Shown piece by piece: positions 1 through 9,705 of a stretch of 64,000 nucleotides of DNA; within the stretch, counting starts at the first letter, position 1; each line of letters opens with the position of its first letter. The translations under genes were made by a program, and so were the position numbers. The notes under the pieces were generated by a model. The model worked only from the letters and a program-made list of their open reading frames with translations, searched no databases and had not been told where the DNA came from. The stretch covers positions 186,001-250,000 of the forward strand of contig JAGYKE010000005.1 of NCBI GenBank assembly GCA_018401465.1. Reading direction: 5' to 3'. This DNA is from Aestuariivita sp. (GTDB lineage: Bacteria; Pseudomonadota; Alphaproteobacteria; Rhodobacterales; Rhodobacteraceae).

Positions 1-24
1 GAGATCAAAGATGACCGTGCGCAT
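1..24 (-). CDS. HAD-family phosphatase (5' end only; probably phosphoglycolate phosphatase)
   Basis: Only the first eight codons lie in the window, read leftwards from an ATG at 24-22: M-R-T-V-I-F-D-L. This matches the start of HAD hydrolases, where the first Asp of the DxDGT motif follows a hydrophobic strand. A Shine-Dalgarno-like AAAGGAA lies just upstream on the minus strand (about 29-36). A gph-type phosphatase divergent from glmU is a common arrangement in this bacterial group (recalled, not checked). The gene continues beyond the left edge, so the substrate cannot be judged. Confidence 0.6.
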
Positions 25-150
25 GTGTTCCTTTCGGCGGACATCCGCCCGGTGGTGTTGCAGCCCGCAACGCGAAGTGAAGCGCTCCCCGCTTGCTTCG
101 CGCCGTCAGACCGATAAAACGGCAGCATAAGAAAAACAAAGAGATTTCGC
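25..150. promoter_or_regulatory. Divergent intergenic region between the HAD phosphatase and glmU
   Basis: This 126-nt spacer must carry promoters for both divergent genes. It contains an AT-rich run at about 113-142 just before glmU and a weak AAAGAG ribosome-binding site at 137-142. I could not fix a convincing -35/-10 pair. Confidence 0.35.
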
Positions 151-1500
151 ATGACGATTGCCTTGGTAATTTTGGCGGCCGGAAAAGGAACCCGGATGAA
201 CTCGGACCTGCCGAAGGTCCTGCATCCGCTGGGACAGGCCCCGATGCTGGCCCATGCCGTGGCGGCGGGCCGCGCGCTTGAGCCCGCGAGGGTGATCGTC
301 GTGGCAGGGCACGGGGCCGATGCAGTCGGCGCGGCCCTGGCCGAGATCGACGACGAGGCGCAGGTCGTCCTGCAGACCGAACAGCTGGGCACAGCCCATG
401 CCGTGGCACAGGCGCGCGACGCGCTGGCCGGGTTCGACGGCGACGCGGTCGTCCTCTATGGCGACACGCCTTTCATCCGGGCCGAAACGCTGGACCGGAT
501 GCTGGCGGCACGGGCGCAGGCGGATGTCGTCGTGCTAGGCTTTCACGCCGCCGATCCGGCCCGCTATGGCCGCCTCGTGACCGACGGCGACGCGCTGCTG
601 CGGATCGTCGAATACAAGGATGCGACAGATCAGGAACGCGCCATAAGTCTCTGCAACAGCGGACTTGTCGCCGCAAGGTCCGAGGTTCTGTTCGATCTGG
701 TTGGTGCTGTCGGGAACGACAATGCGGCCGGCGAATATTATCTGACCGACATCGTGGAACTGGCGCGCGCCCGGGGGCTGCGCACCGGTTTCGTCACCTG
801 CGACGAGACCGAGACGCTGGGCATCAACAGCCGTGCCGAACTTGCGCGCGCCGAGGCCATCTTTCAGGCCCGCGCGCGGGCCGATCATATGGAGAACGGC
901 GTCACGCTTATGGCGCCCGATACCGTGCACTTCGCGCTCGATACCGTGATCGGGCGCGATGCGGTGGTGGAACCGAACGTGGTCTTCGGCCCCGGCGTGT
1001 CGGTGGAATCGGGCGCCACGATCCGGGCGTTTTCGCATCTGGAAGGCGCGCATGTGGGCCAGGGTGCGGTGGTCGGGCCCTATGCCCGTCTGCGCCCTGG
1101 CACGGAACTGGGCAACGACGCGCGCATCGGCAATTTCGTGGAGATCAAAGCCGCGCAGATCGGTGAAGGCGCCAAGGTCAACCACCTGTCCTATATCGGC
1201 GACGCGACGGTGGGCGATGCCAGCAACATCGGGGCGGGCACGATCACCTGCAATTATGATGGCGTGATGAAGCACGAAACCCATATCGGCGCGCACGTCT
1301 TCATCGGGTCGAACACGATGCTTGTCGCCCCCGTGACCATCGGGGACGAGGCCATGACCGCCACCGGTGCCGTGGTGACCCGCAACGTCGAGGCGGGCGC
1401 GCTTGCCATCGGGCGGGCCGAAGTGGTGAACAAGCCCGGCGCGGCGCGCAAACTCATGGACATGCTGCGCGCACGCAAGGCGAAACGCGAAGGGAAGTAG
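151..1500 (+). CDS. glmU: Bifunctional N-acetylglucosamine-1-phosphate uridyltransferase / glucosamine-1-phosphate acetyltransferase
   Basis: GlmU acetylates glucosamine-1-phosphate with acetyl-CoA and then joins it to UTP, giving UDP-GlcNAc for peptidoglycan and lipid A. The 449-aa protein has the N-terminal nucleotidyltransferase signature LAAGKGTRM (residues 8-16), QLGTAHA (79-85) and YGDTP (103-107). From about residue 230 it has a left-handed beta-helix of hexapeptide repeats ending in an acetyltransferase region with NYDG and GSNTMLVAPV. Length is normal for the family. It lies 3 nt before glmS, so the two steps of amino-sugar supply are surely one operon. The product feeds the lpx genes at 47-50 kb. 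Confidence 0.97.
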   Translation: MTIALVILAAGKGTRMNSDLPKVLHPLGQAPMLAHAVAAGRALEPARVIVVAGHGADAVGAALAEIDDEAQVVLQTEQLGTAHAVAQARDALAGFDGDAVVLYGDTPFIRAETLDRMLAARAQADVVVLGFHAADPARYGRLVTDGDALLRIVEYKDATDQERAISLCNSGLVAARSEVLFDLVGAVGNDNAAGEYYLTDIVELARARGLRTGFVTCDETETLGINSRAELARAEAIFQARARADHMENGVTLMAPDTVHFALDTVIGRDAVVEPNVVFGPGVSVESGATIRAFSHLEGAHVGQGAVVGPYARLRPGTELGNDARIGNFVEIKAAQIGEGAKVNHLSYIGDATVGDASNIGAGTITCNYDGVMKHETHIGAHVFIGSNTMLVAPVTIGDEAMTATGAVVTRNVEAGALAIGRAEVVNKPGAARKLMDMLRARKAKREGK

Positions 1501-1503
1501 GTT

Positions 1504-3324
1504 ATGTGCGGAATCGTCGGTGTGCTGGGCGATCACGAAGTGGCGCCCATCCTGGTCGAAGCACTCAAGCGGCTGGAATACCGCGGCTATGACAGCGCGG
1601 GCATTGCGACGGTGAGCAACGGTCAGCTCGACCGGCGGCGCGCGCTGGGCAAGCTGGTCAATCTGGGCGATCTTCTGGTGCATGAACCGCTGGCCGGCAA
1701 GGCAGGTATCGGTCACACCCGCTGGGCCACCCATGGCGCGCCGTCAGTCGGCAATGCGCATCCCCACCGCTCGGGCCCCGTCGCCGTCGTGCATAACGGC
1801 ATCATCGAGAATTTCCGCGACCTGCGCGCCGAACTGGCCGAAGCCGGGCTTGGTCACCAGACCGACACAGATACCGAGACCGTGGCGCTTCTGACCCACA
1901 AGCACATGCTTGACGGGCTGGCCCGGGTCGAGGCCGCGATGCGCACGGTCGACCGGCTGGAAGGGGCCTATGCGCTGGCCTTCCTTTTCGACGGAGAAGA
2001 GGACCTGATCGTCGCCGCGCGGAAGGGTTCGCCGCTGGCCATCGGGCATGGCGACGGCGAGATGTACGTGGGTTCGGACGCCATCGCGCTCGCCCCGATG
2101 ACAGACCGCATCACCTATCTGGAGGAAGGCGACCGCGCCGTCGTCACCCGTGCGGGGGCCCAGATCTTCGACGCGCGCGGCCAGCGTGCGAACCGCGCGG
2201 TCAAGGTCGTCGAGATCAGCGCGGCCCGGATCGACAAGGCCGGCCATAAGCACTTCATGGCCAAGGAAATCGCCGAACAGCCCGGTGTGATCGCAGATGC
2301 GATCCATCATTACCTCGGCACTGACGGAACTATCAGGTTCCCCGCACAAACCCCTGATTTCGCAGGGATTGATCGGATCCTCATGGTGGCCTGCGGCACC
2401 GCCTACTATGCCTGCTGCGTCGCCAAGTACTGGTTCGAGGAAATCGCCCGTCTGCCGATCGAAGTCGATATCGCGTCCGAGTTCCGCTATCGCGAACCGC
2501 CCATCGGGGCACGCACCGCGGCGCTTTTCGTCAGCCAGTCGGGCGAAACCGCCGATACGCTGGCCGCCTTGCGCTATTGCCGCGACCGGGCCGACCATAT
2601 CCTGTCGGTGGTCAATGTGCCCGAAAGCTCGATCGCGCGGGAAAGCGATCTGGCGCTTCCGATCCTTGCAGGCGTGGAAGTCGGTGTCGCCTCGACCAAG
2701 GCCTTCACCTGCCAGCTCACCGTCCTGTTCCTGCTGGCGCTGAAGGCGGCGCACCAGCGCGGACAGATCGACGACGCGCGTCTTGCCGACCTCGTCTCGG
2801 CCCTGCGCGGCATACCCGCGGCCATCGGCGCGGCCCTCGAACAGAGCGAGGCGATCCGCGACATCTGCCAGCAGCTGTCCGAGGCGCGCGATGTGCTCTT
2901 CCTGGGCCGTGGGCGGATGTATCCGCTTGCGCTGGAAGGCGCGCTGAAGCTGAAGGAAATCAGTTACATCCATGCCGAAGCTTATGCGGCAGGCGAACTC
3001 AAGCACGGGCCCATCGCGCTGATCGACGCGCATATGCCCGTGGTGGTCATGGCCCCGCGCGATGCGCTGTTCGACAAGACGGTGTCGAACATGCAGGAGG
3101 TCATGGCGCGCAACGGACAGGTGCTGCTTGTCTCGGACGAGCAAGGATTGACCGAGGCCGGAGACGGTGTCTGGGCGACGATCCGCATGCCGCGGGTGAA
3201 CGAGGTTCTGACGCCGCTTCTCTATTCGATCCCGGCGCAGCTTCTGGCCTATCACACGGCGGTCGCGAAGGGCACCGACGTGGACCAGCCGCGCAACCTC
3301 GCGAAATCGGTGACGGTGGAGTAA
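1504..3324 (+). CDS. glmS: Glutamine--fructose-6-phosphate aminotransferase (isomerizing)
   Basis: GlmS makes glucosamine-6-phosphate from fructose-6-phosphate and glutamine, the committed step of amino-sugar synthesis. The 606-aa protein starts MCGIVG, so Cys2 becomes the N-terminal nucleophile of the glutaminase after Met removal. Two SIS sugar-isomerase domains follow, with ACGTAYYA and SQSGETADT in the first and ALKLKEISYIHAE in the second. The C-terminus KSVTVE is the conserved family ending. It starts 3 nt after glmU. No glmS ribozyme fits in that gap. Confidence 0.97.
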   Translation: MCGIVGVLGDHEVAPILVEALKRLEYRGYDSAGIATVSNGQLDRRRALGKLVNLGDLLVHEPLAGKAGIGHTRWATHGAPSVGNAHPHRSGPVAVVHNGIIENFRDLRAELAEAGLGHQTDTDTETVALLTHKHMLDGLARVEAAMRTVDRLEGAYALAFLFDGEEDLIVAARKGSPLAIGHGDGEMYVGSDAIALAPMTDRITYLEEGDRAVVTRAGAQIFDARGQRANRAVKVVEISAARIDKAGHKHFMAKEIAEQPGVIADAIHHYLGTDGTIRFPAQTPDFAGIDRILMVACGTAYYACCVAKYWFEEIARLPIEVDIASEFRYREPPIGARTAALFVSQSGETADTLAALRYCRDRADHILSVVNVPESSIARESDLALPILAGVEVGVASTKAFTCQLTVLFLLALKAAHQRGQIDDARLADLVSALRGIPAAIGAALEQSEAIRDICQQLSEARDVLFLGRGRMYPLALEGALKLKEISYIHAEAYAAGELKHGPIALIDAHMPVVVMAPRDALFDKTVSNMQEVMARNGQVLLVSDEQGLTEAGDGVWATIRMPRVNEVLTPLLYSIPAQLLAYHTAVAKGTDVDQPRNLAKSVTVE

Positions 3325-3327
3325 CGC

Positions 3328-4050
3328 TCAGCCGCGCCGGTACAGCACGTCGCCGTGTCGGGGTACGCGGGCATAGGCGTGCGAAATCAGCCGGAAGCCC
3401 TGATCGCGGAAATGGGCGTCGATGTCCGGGAAAAGCGCGCCGCCGTCATACATGGGTACGCGGCTCACCTCGCACTTGCACAGTTCGAACGCCTGCAACC
3501 CTGCCCCGATCCCGCGCAGCACGGCCAGTTCGTGACCCTGCACATCAACCACCAGCATGGGCCGCGCAAAGGCCGCAGGGTCGACCCCGTGCCGCGCCAT
3601 GATATCGGGCAGCGATTGCGTGACCATTTGAATCGTCTCGCCCGTCTCGCGGCTGTCGGGGAAGCGGCTGCGGTAGGTCTCGGTCGTGCCATAGACCGAC
3701 GACGACGACCCGTCGCCGTTGAAACGGTGGAAGGACAAAGCCTCGCCCGCCGTGGCCGAGACCAGCGCGCATTCCGTCAGATGGCGCGTGCCGGTGTCAG
3801 GCCGGTCGCCCAGCACCTGCACGAGCCGGGCGTGGGTGTCAGGGTCGGCCTCGATCCACAGCACCGTACGCGCGCCCCAGCCTTCGTAACGCTCGGCGTC
3901 TTCGCCCCAGTGGGCACCGACATGCACGACCAGATCGACCGGGGCGAGGCGGTCCATCATCAGTTCGTATTTCGAGGCGCGGAAGTACTTGCGCCAGCCG
4001 GGCGGCACCAGTCGCTTGACCTTGCGCTCCAGTCCCTTGAGAACGTGCAT
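3328..4050 (-). CDS. FkbM family SAM-dependent methyltransferase
   Basis: A 240-aa class I methyltransferase of the FkbM type, generally O-methylating sugars or polyketides; the substrate is unknown. The SAM-binding motif VVHVGAHWGE is at 41-50 and the acidic loop WIEADP at 65-70. A VDVQGHELAVLRG motif typical of FkbM (usually D-x-E/Q-G-x-E) lies at about 170-183. I chose ATG 4050-4048 because AGGGGCAGGGG precedes it; a longer frame to 4134 would overlap the divergent gene. It is one of three FkbM genes in the first 24 kb. The end lies 3 nt from the convergent glmS stop. Confidence 0.8.
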   Translation of the reverse strand: MHVLKGLERKVKRLVPPGWRKYFRASKYELMMDRLAPVDLVVHVGAHWGEDAERYEGWGARTVLWIEADPDTHARLVQVLGDRPDTGTRHLTECALVSATAGEALSFHRFNGDGSSSSVYGTTETYRSRFPDSRETGETIQMVTQSLPDIMARHGVDPAAFARPMLVVDVQGHELAVLRGIGAGLQAFELCKCEVSRVPMYDGGALFPDIDAHFRDQGFRLISHAYARVPRHGDVLYRRG

Positions 4051-4126
4051 GACCCCTGCCCCTTGCGGCTTTGTGCCCCGATAGCAGGCACAGGCCCCTT
4101 GGGAAAGCCCGCTGAAGGGAACGGCC

Positions 4127-4804
4127 ATGGACATTACCCCCTACCAGTCGCGCCTCGAGGCCCTCGCGGATGCCGAGCGCGCGGCAGGCATGCGCGCCTA
4201 TCACAAGGCCCCGCGCGTCTATCTGGGGCTGCGCAACCCGCAGATCCACGATCTGACGAAGGGCTGGCGCGCCGATCTCGACATCGCGGGGCGCGTCGCG
4301 CTGGCACTGGGACTATGGGAGACCGACATCCACGAGGCCCGCGTCGCCGCCGCGTCGCTTTTCGCGCAGGCACGCATCCGGCCCGATGACGCGGTCTGGC
4401 GCAGCATCGCGACCTGGGTGCCGCAGTTCGATGCATGGGCCATCGCCGATCACGTCTGTGACGCCGGCGCGCGCCGCCTTGTCGCCGACCCCGCGCGGCT
4501 CGACGAGGTCGAAGGCTGGACGCGGTCCGACCATCTCTGGACCCGGCGCGCGGCGCTGGTGATGACATTGCCCTGGACCAAGCAGAACCATCCCTCGGCC
4601 GATGACCTTGCCCGTCGCGACCGCATCCTGGGCTGGGCGGCGGGCTACGTCACCGACCGCAACTGGTTCATCCAGAAAGCGATCGCATGGTGGCTGCGCG
4701 AGTTGTCGAAACACGATGCGCCCCGTGTTCGCGCCTTTCTCGACGCCCACGGCGCGGCGATGAAGCCCTTCGCCCGGAAGGAAGCGGCGAAGTACCTGCG
4801 TTAG
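4127..4804 (+). CDS. AlkD-like DNA alkylation repair protein (HEAT-like repeats)
   Basis: A 225-aa all-helical protein resembling AlkD DNA glycosylases, which remove bulky N3/N7 alkylpurines without base flipping. Supporting features are the tandem HEAT-like helices, the stretch W-V-P-Q-F-D-A-W-A-I-A-D at about 103-114, and SDHLWTRRAALV, which corresponds to the family region with the catalytic Asp and Arg. It stands alone between divergent and convergent neighbours, and its stop overlaps that of the convergent lipoprotein gene by 2 nt. Activity is inferred from family resemblance only. Confidence 0.75.
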   Translation: MDITPYQSRLEALADAERAAGMRAYHKAPRVYLGLRNPQIHDLTKGWRADLDIAGRVALALGLWETDIHEARVAAASLFAQARIRPDDAVWRSIATWVPQFDAWAIADHVCDAGARRLVADPARLDEVEGWTRSDHLWTRRAALVMTLPWTKQNHPSADDLARRDRILGWAAGYVTDRNWFIQKAIAWWLRELSKHDAPRVRAFLDAHGAAMKPFARKEAAKYLR

Positions 4805-5220
4805 GAGGCGTCGACCCCGACCTCGACCAATTCGGTCAGGGGCGCGCCCAGCGCCCGCATCGCCTGCAGCGACAACTGGCTGCCTGCCCCGGGCGCGGCA
4901 TCGGGCAAGGGGATCAGCGTAACGGCGACGGCCTGACCGCCATAACGCACGACACCGGGCCGTTCCGCGACAACCAGCGGTGTCCGCAGCCAGAGCCCCG
5001 GCTGCGTCGGATCGCCCAGCGCAGCGACGGTGGTACCCAGCACCCCGGCCGCCACCGGTACGGGCGGCCTGACATCGGGGCAGGCCTGCGGGCGCAGGGT
5101 GCCGGCATCAGGGGCCTGCCCCGCGCTGACCGGCGCATCCCCGCCGCGCCCGGGCAGTACGCGGTCCATCACCGCGCACCCGGGCAGCAGAAAAACGACA
5201 ATCACGACACCGAACCGCAT
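4801..5220 (-). CDS. Putative outer-membrane lipoprotein of unknown function
   Basis: A 139-aa protein starting at ATG 5220 has a short hydrophobic signal followed by the lipobox L-L-P-G-C, with the lipidated Cys at residue 15. The mature part is rich in Pro, Gly and Ala and includes paired cysteines (C15 apart, one more near VRP), with no catalytic motif that I recognise. It is divergent from moaA, which starts 88 nt away. Family and function are not recognised; secretion by the lipoprotein pathway is the only supported statement. Confidence 0.65.
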   Translation of the reverse strand: MRFGVVIVVFLLPGCAVMDRVLPGRGGDAPVSAGQAPDAGTLRPQACPDVRPPVPVAAGVLGTTVAALGDPTQPGLWLRTPLVVAERPGVVRYGGQAVAVTLIPLPDAAPGAGSQLSLQAMRALGAPLTELVEVGVDAS

Positions 5221-5308
5221 GCCGCGCAGACTAAGATGATCGCCGCGCCGCCGCAATCGGCAAGACCGCCCTTGCCCCAGACCCGCATGCTGGATACCTA
5301 TAAGTCTC

Positions 5309-6313
5309 ATGAACGCCCCGCTGATCGACCCCTTCGCCCGCGCGATCACCTATCTGCGCGTCTCGGTCACCGACCGCTGCGATTTCCGCTGCGTCTATTG
5401 CATGTCCGAGAACATGACCTTCCTGCCCAAGGCCGAACTTCTGACCCTGGAAGAGCTTGACCGCATGTGTTCGTCCTTCGTGCGGCTGGGCGTCCAGAAG
5501 CTGCGCATCACCGGTGGCGAACCGCTGGTGCGGCGCGACATCATGACCTTCTTCCGGTCGATGACACGGCATCTGGAAGCGGGCGCTCTGAAGGAGCTGA
5601 CGCTGACGACGAATGGCAGCCAGCTTGAACGTTTCGCCGCCGATCTGGCGGACGCGGGCGTGCGGCGCATCAATGTCTCGCTCGACACGCTGGACGATGC
5701 GAAATTCGCGCAGATCACCCGCTGGGGCCGCCTTCTGCAGGTGCTGCGCGGGATCGACGCCGCGCAGGCGGCGGGCCTGCGCGTCAAGATCAACGCGGTC
5801 GCGCTCAAGGGCTTCAACGAAGACGAATTGCCCCGCCTTACCGAATGGTGCGCGGAACGCGACATGGACCTGACCTGGATCGAGGTCATGCCCATGGGCG
5901 ATCTCGGCAACGAGGACAGGCTGGATCAGTACTGGTCGCTCAAGGACGTGCGCCGCCGGTACGAGGATCACTATACCGTCACTGACCTCGCCGAACGCAC
6001 GGGCGGGCCCGCGCGCTATGTCCGGCTCGAAGAGACGGGCCAGAAGATCGGCTTCATCACGCCGCTGACCCATAATTTCTGCGAAAGCTGCAACCGGGTG
6101 CGGCTGACCTGCACGGGCGAGCTCTACATGTGCCTCGGGCAGGAGGACATGGCCGACCTGCGCGCGCCCTTGCGCGCCTCGGCCGATGACAGCGCGCTTG
6201 ACGACGCCATCCGCGCCGCCATCGCGCGCAAGCCGAAGGGGCATGATTTCGACTATTCGCGCCAGCAGGTGGCGGGTCAGGTGTCGCGCCACATGAGCCA
6301 TACGGGCGGCTGA
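5309..6313 (+). CDS. moaA: GTP 3',8-cyclase MoaA (molybdenum cofactor biosynthesis)
   Basis: Radical-SAM enzyme that rearranges GTP in the first step of molybdopterin synthesis. The 334-aa protein carries the N-terminal 4Fe-4S motif C24-x3-C28-x2-C31 in [11 protein letters not shown]. It has the SAM-binding ITGGEPLVR motif and a second C-terminal cluster motif [12 protein letters not shown]...C, unique to MoaA. The GG end needed for activity is present (MSHTGG). It begins a + strand run moaA-waaA-glycosyltransferase with 1-nt spacing and overlaps, although the downstream genes serve LPS, so shared transcription need not mean shared function. Confidence 0.96.
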   Translation: MNAPLIDPFARAITYLRVSVTDRCDFRCVYCMSENMTFLPKAELLTLEELDRMCSSFVRLGVQKLRITGGEPLVRRDIMTFFRSMTRHLEAGALKELTLTTNGSQLERFAADLADAGVRRINVSLDTLDDAKFAQITRWGRLLQVLRGIDAAQAAGLRVKINAVALKGFNEDELPRLTEWCAERDMDLTWIEVMPMGDLGNEDRLDQYWSLKDVRRRYEDHYTVTDLAERTGGPARYVRLEETGQKIGFITPLTHNFCESCNRVRLTCTGELYMCLGQEDMADLRAPLRASADDSALDDAIRAAIARKPKGHDFDYSRQQVAGQVSRHMSHTGG

Positions 6314-6314
6314 C

Positions 6315-7622
6315 ATGCCGGACCGGCCCCCCGCGGGGGCGCCCACCTTCATGCTGCGCGCCTACCGCGCCGCGATGACCGCGCTGCAGCCGCTGGCCTT
6401 CGGCCTTGTCGCGCGCAAGCTGCGCCGCCACGGCGTGATCGAGGCCCGCATCCGCGAACGGCTGGGTCACGCCACCCTGCCCCGCGCCCCCGGCGATCTG
6501 GTCTGGTTCCACGGGGCGAGTGTGGGCGAAAGCCTTGCCATGCTGAGCCTGATCGACGCGCTGCTGGCCCGACGCCCGGGCCTGTCGGTGCTGGTGACCT
6601 CGGGCACCGCGACATCGGCCGAGATGATGGCGCGCCGCCTGCCGCAGGGCGCGGTGCACCAGTTTGCGCCGGTGGATTCGCCCGCTGCCGTGGCGCGGTT
6701 CCTTGACCATTGGCGTCCGCGCGCCGGCGTCTTCGTGGAAAGCGAGCTTTGGCCCAACATGCTCCTGCAGGCGCGTGACCGGGGCGTGGGGCTGGCGCTG
6801 GTCAATGCGCGGCTCAGCCGCCAGTCGGTGGACGGGTGGCGCAAGTATCCCGACACCGCCGCGCAGGTACTGGGGTGTTTCGACCTGATCGTGACGCAGA
6901 ACCACGACGGGGCGGCGGCGCTCGCCTCCATGGGGGCACCGCAGGACCGGCTGCGCGCGGGCGTGAACCTCAAGTCCTTCGCCAAGCCCCTGCCGGTCGA
7001 TGCCACCGCGCTTTCCGCGCTGCGCGGGGCCATCGGCGACCGGCCCGTCTGGGTCGCCGCCTCGACCCACCCGGGCGAGGAGGAGGTGATCCTCGATGCC
7101 CATGCGCGGGTGCTGCGGCGGTATCCCGGGGCGCTTCTGATCCTCGCGCCGCGCCATCCCGACCGGGCAGACGCGGTTGCGGCGCTGACAGGCGGGCGTG
7201 GTCTGACCTGCACCCGGCGCAGCGGCGGCGCGCTTCCTGCGCCCGAGACGCAGGTCTATCTGGCCGACACGCTGGGCGAGATGGGGCTTTGGTATGCGCC
7301 GGCGCCCGTCGTCTTCCTTGGGGGCTCGCTGCAGGGGATCGGGGGGCACAACCCTTACGAGCCGGCACTTTTCGGCGCGGCCATCGCAAGCGGCCCGGAT
7401 GTGACGAATTTCAGCGAAACCTTCGACGCCATGACCCGGCTGGGCGCGGTGACGATTGCGAAGGACGCGGGCGCGATCGCATCTGCGGTGATACGCTGGT
7501 TCGACGACCCGGCCATGCAGGCGCGTGCGGGCGACGCCGCGCGGGCCTTCGCGGAGCGCGGGCAGGCCGCGCTTGACGGGCTGGTCGACGATCTGGTCGC
7601 CACGCTGCTGGGAAACAGCTGA
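6315..7622 (+). CDS. waaA: 3-deoxy-D-manno-octulosonic acid (Kdo) transferase
   Basis: Adds Kdo from CMP-Kdo to the lipid A precursor, the first step of LPS core assembly at the inner-membrane face. The 435-aa GT-B protein has the GASVGE motif (67-72) whose Glu is the catalytic base, VESELWPN at 141-148, LVNARLS, and a C-terminal donor-binding region with LGGSLQGIGGHNPYEP. An N-terminal amphipathic/hydrophobic helix (about 18-35) would anchor it. ATG 6315 lies 1 nt after the moaA stop. Its end overlaps the next glycosyltransferase start by one base. Confidence 0.93.
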   Translation: MPDRPPAGAPTFMLRAYRAAMTALQPLAFGLVARKLRRHGVIEARIRERLGHATLPRAPGDLVWFHGASVGESLAMLSLIDALLARRPGLSVLVTSGTATSAEMMARRLPQGAVHQFAPVDSPAAVARFLDHWRPRAGVFVESELWPNMLLQARDRGVGLALVNARLSRQSVDGWRKYPDTAAQVLGCFDLIVTQNHDGAAALASMGAPQDRLRAGVNLKSFAKPLPVDATALSALRGAIGDRPVWVAASTHPGEEEVILDAHARVLRRYPGALLILAPRHPDRADAVAALTGGRGLTCTRRSGGALPAPETQVYLADTLGEMGLWYAPAPVVFLGGSLQGIGGHNPYEPALFGAAIASGPDVTNFSETFDAMTRLGAVTIAKDAGAIASAVIRWFDDPAMQARAGDAARAFAERGQAALDGLVDDLVATLLGNS

Positions 7623-8665
7623 TGCCCGAACTGTTCGTCTCCAACTTCAACCGCAACTACACCGGCGTCTCGGCCACCGCGGCGAACGTGATCCGCCAGC
7701 AGGTGCGCGACTTCGATCTGGCCCTTGTGGGCCAACCTCTGCCGGGCTGCCCCGATCCGATCACCCCGGCCGAGGCGCGCCGCCTGTCGCGGACCCCGCC
7801 CCCGGGGCGGCCCTTCGCCATCTGGCATGTGCGCCGCAACCCGGAAATGCGCGTTGGCATCTGGGCGCGTGACGTGCTGAAGCTGCCGATCCGGCTGGTC
7901 TTTACCTCGGCGGCGCAACGGCGGCATTCGGCCTATCCACGCTGGCTCATTTCCCGGATGGACGCGGTCATCGCCACGACCGAGGCGGCGGCGGGCTTCG
8001 TGCCCCATGTGCGCGCGGTGGTGCCGCACGGGGCGGATACCGATCTGTTCACCCCCGCCGGGAACCGCGCTTCGGCCTGGGCCGCGCTGGGCTTCGGCGG
8101 GACGATGGGCGTGGCCACCATCGGGCGGGTGCGGCCCGAAAAGGGCACCGATCTCTTCGTCGACGCGATGATCCGCGCCCTGCCCGACCTGCCCGGCGTC
8201 ACCGCGCTGGTGGTGGGCCGCGCGGCGCGCGAACATCAGAAATACGATCTCGACCTCAAGGACCGGGTGCAGCGCGCGGGGCTGATCGACCGCATTCGGT
8301 TTGTCGGGGAACGCCCGGCCTCCGAGTTGCCCGCGATCATGCGCGCGCTGTCGCTGGTGGTGCAACTGCCGCGCTACGAGGGCTATGGCATGGTCCCCCT
8401 CGAATCGATGGCGAGCGGGACACCCTTCGTCGGATCGCAGGCGGGCTACTTCGAGGCGTTCGCGTCCCAAGGCCGCAGCGGCGTGATCGTCCCGCAGGAC
8501 GGCGCACAGGCGGCGGCCGACGCGGTGCGCGCTATTCTGACCGACCCCGTGCGCCATGCCGCGATGGCCGGTGCCGCGCGGCTGATCGCCGAAGAGAGCA
8601 TCAGCGCGCGGGCCGAGGCCGCGGGCATCGCGCGGGTCTACGACGCGCTTTGGTCCAAAGGCTGA
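7622..8665 (+). CDS. Glycosyltransferase family 4, probably LPS core
   Basis: A 347-aa GT-B glycosyltransferase. The C-terminal half has the donor-binding pattern of family 4: GRVRPEKGTDLFVDA, then E-x7-E in LPRYEGYGMVPLES followed by ASGTPFVGS. The N-terminus NFNRNYTGVSATAANV is an acceptor domain beginning. The start codon overlaps the waaA stop (TGATG), so translation is coupled to Kdo transferase and a role in LPS inner core is likely. The sugar added cannot be told. The stop abuts the convergent lipA stop. Confidence 0.8.
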   Translation: MPELFVSNFNRNYTGVSATAANVIRQQVRDFDLALVGQPLPGCPDPITPAEARRLSRTPPPGRPFAIWHVRRNPEMRVGIWARDVLKLPIRLVFTSAAQRRHSAYPRWLISRMDAVIATTEAAAGFVPHVRAVVPHGADTDLFTPAGNRASAWAALGFGGTMGVATIGRVRPEKGTDLFVDAMIRALPDLPGVTALVVGRAAREHQKYDLDLKDRVQRAGLIDRIRFVGERPASELPAIMRALSLVVQLPRYEGYGMVPLESMASGTPFVGSQAGYFEAFASQGRSGVIVPQDGAQAAADAVRAILTDPVRHAAMAGAARLIAEESISARAEAAGIARVYDALWSKG

Positions 8666-9625
8666 TCAGGCGAGACCGAGCTTGCGGTTGCGAGCCTCGC
8701 GCAGGCGGGCGAAATCGTCCCCCGCATGATAGGACGACCGCGTGAGCGGCGTGGCCGACACCATCAGGAAGCCCTTGCCGAAGGCGGCCTTCTCATAGCC
8801 CGCGAATTCCTCGGGCGTCACGAAACGGTCAACGCGGTGATGTTTCGGGGTCGGCTGCAGATACTGCCCGATGGTCAGGAAATCGATGTCGGCGGCGCGC
8901 ATGTCATCCATGACCTGCAGCACTGACTGACGGTCTTCGCCAAGGCCCACCATGATACCGGACTTGGTGAAGATCGACGGGTCGAGTTCCTTCACCCGCT
9001 GCAGCAGGCGCAACGAATGGAAATACCGCGCGCCGGGGCGCACTTCGGGATAGAGGCCCGGCACGGTTTCAAGGTTGTGGTTGAAGACGTCCGGTTTCGC
9101 CGCGACGACCGTTTCCAGCGCGGAAGGAGCGCATTTCAGGAAATCGGGCGTCAGGATCTCGATCGTGGTCGCGGGCGCGCGGTGGCGCACCGCGCGGATC
9201 GTCTGGGCGAAATGGTCGGCCCCGCCATCGTCGAGATCGTCGCGGTCGACCGATGTGATGACGACGTGGTTCAGCCCCAGCTTTTCCACCGCGAAGGCCA
9301 CGCGCCCCGGTTCGAACGCGTCGAGCGCCTGAGGGCGACCGGTGGCGATGTTGCAGAAGGTGCAGCCGCGGGTGCAGATCTCGCCCATGATCATCATGGT
9401 GGCGTGGCCCTGGCTCCAGCATTCGCCCACGTTGGGGCAGCCCGCTTCCTCGCACACGGTGACAAGCTTGTTTTCCCGCATGATGCGGTGGGTTTCGGCA
9501 TAGCCCTTGCCGCCCGGCGCCTTGACCCGGATCCAGGCGGGTTTCTTCGGCTGGGCGTTGTCGGGGCGATGCGCCTTTTCGGGGTGGCGCTGTTCGGGGA
9601 TTTTCAGATCACGCAAGGGGGGCAC
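8666..9625 (-). CDS. lipA: Lipoyl synthase
   Basis: Radical-SAM enzyme that inserts two sulfurs into protein-bound octanoyl groups to make lipoate. Counting from a GTG at 9625, C58, C63 and C69 bind the auxiliary (sacrificed) 4Fe-4S cluster. C84, C88 and C91 in CTRGCTFC form the radical-SAM cluster, and the C-terminal RSSYHA motif supplies the serine ligand. The start is uncertain: GTG 9625 gives MPPLRDLK, while a TTG at 9616 gives MRDLKIPEQ, which resembles the usual start of homologues. Neither has a strong Shine-Dalgarno. No lipB is in the window. Confidence 0.96.
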   Translation of the reverse strand: MPPLRDLKIPEQRHPEKAHRPDNAQPKKPAWIRVKAPGGKGYAETHRIMRENKLVTVCEEAGCPNVGECWSQGHATMMIMGEICTRGCTFCNIATGRPQALDAFEPGRVAFAVEKLGLNHVVITSVDRDDLDDGGADHFAQTIRAVRHRAPATTIEILTPDFLKCAPSALETVVAAKPDVFNHNLETVPGLYPEVRPGARYFHSLRLLQRVKELDPSIFTKSGIMVGLGEDRQSVLQVMDDMRAADIDFLTIGQYLQPTPKHHRVDRFVTPEEFAGYEKAAFGKGFLMVSATPLTRSSYHAGDDFARLREARNRKLGLA

Positions 9626-9705
9626 ACCCTGATGAGGAGTTTGTCGCCCCTTAGCATAGGCCCGCGTCGCGGCAAAGCCACGTGACGCAAGGCCGCTATG
9701 CGCGG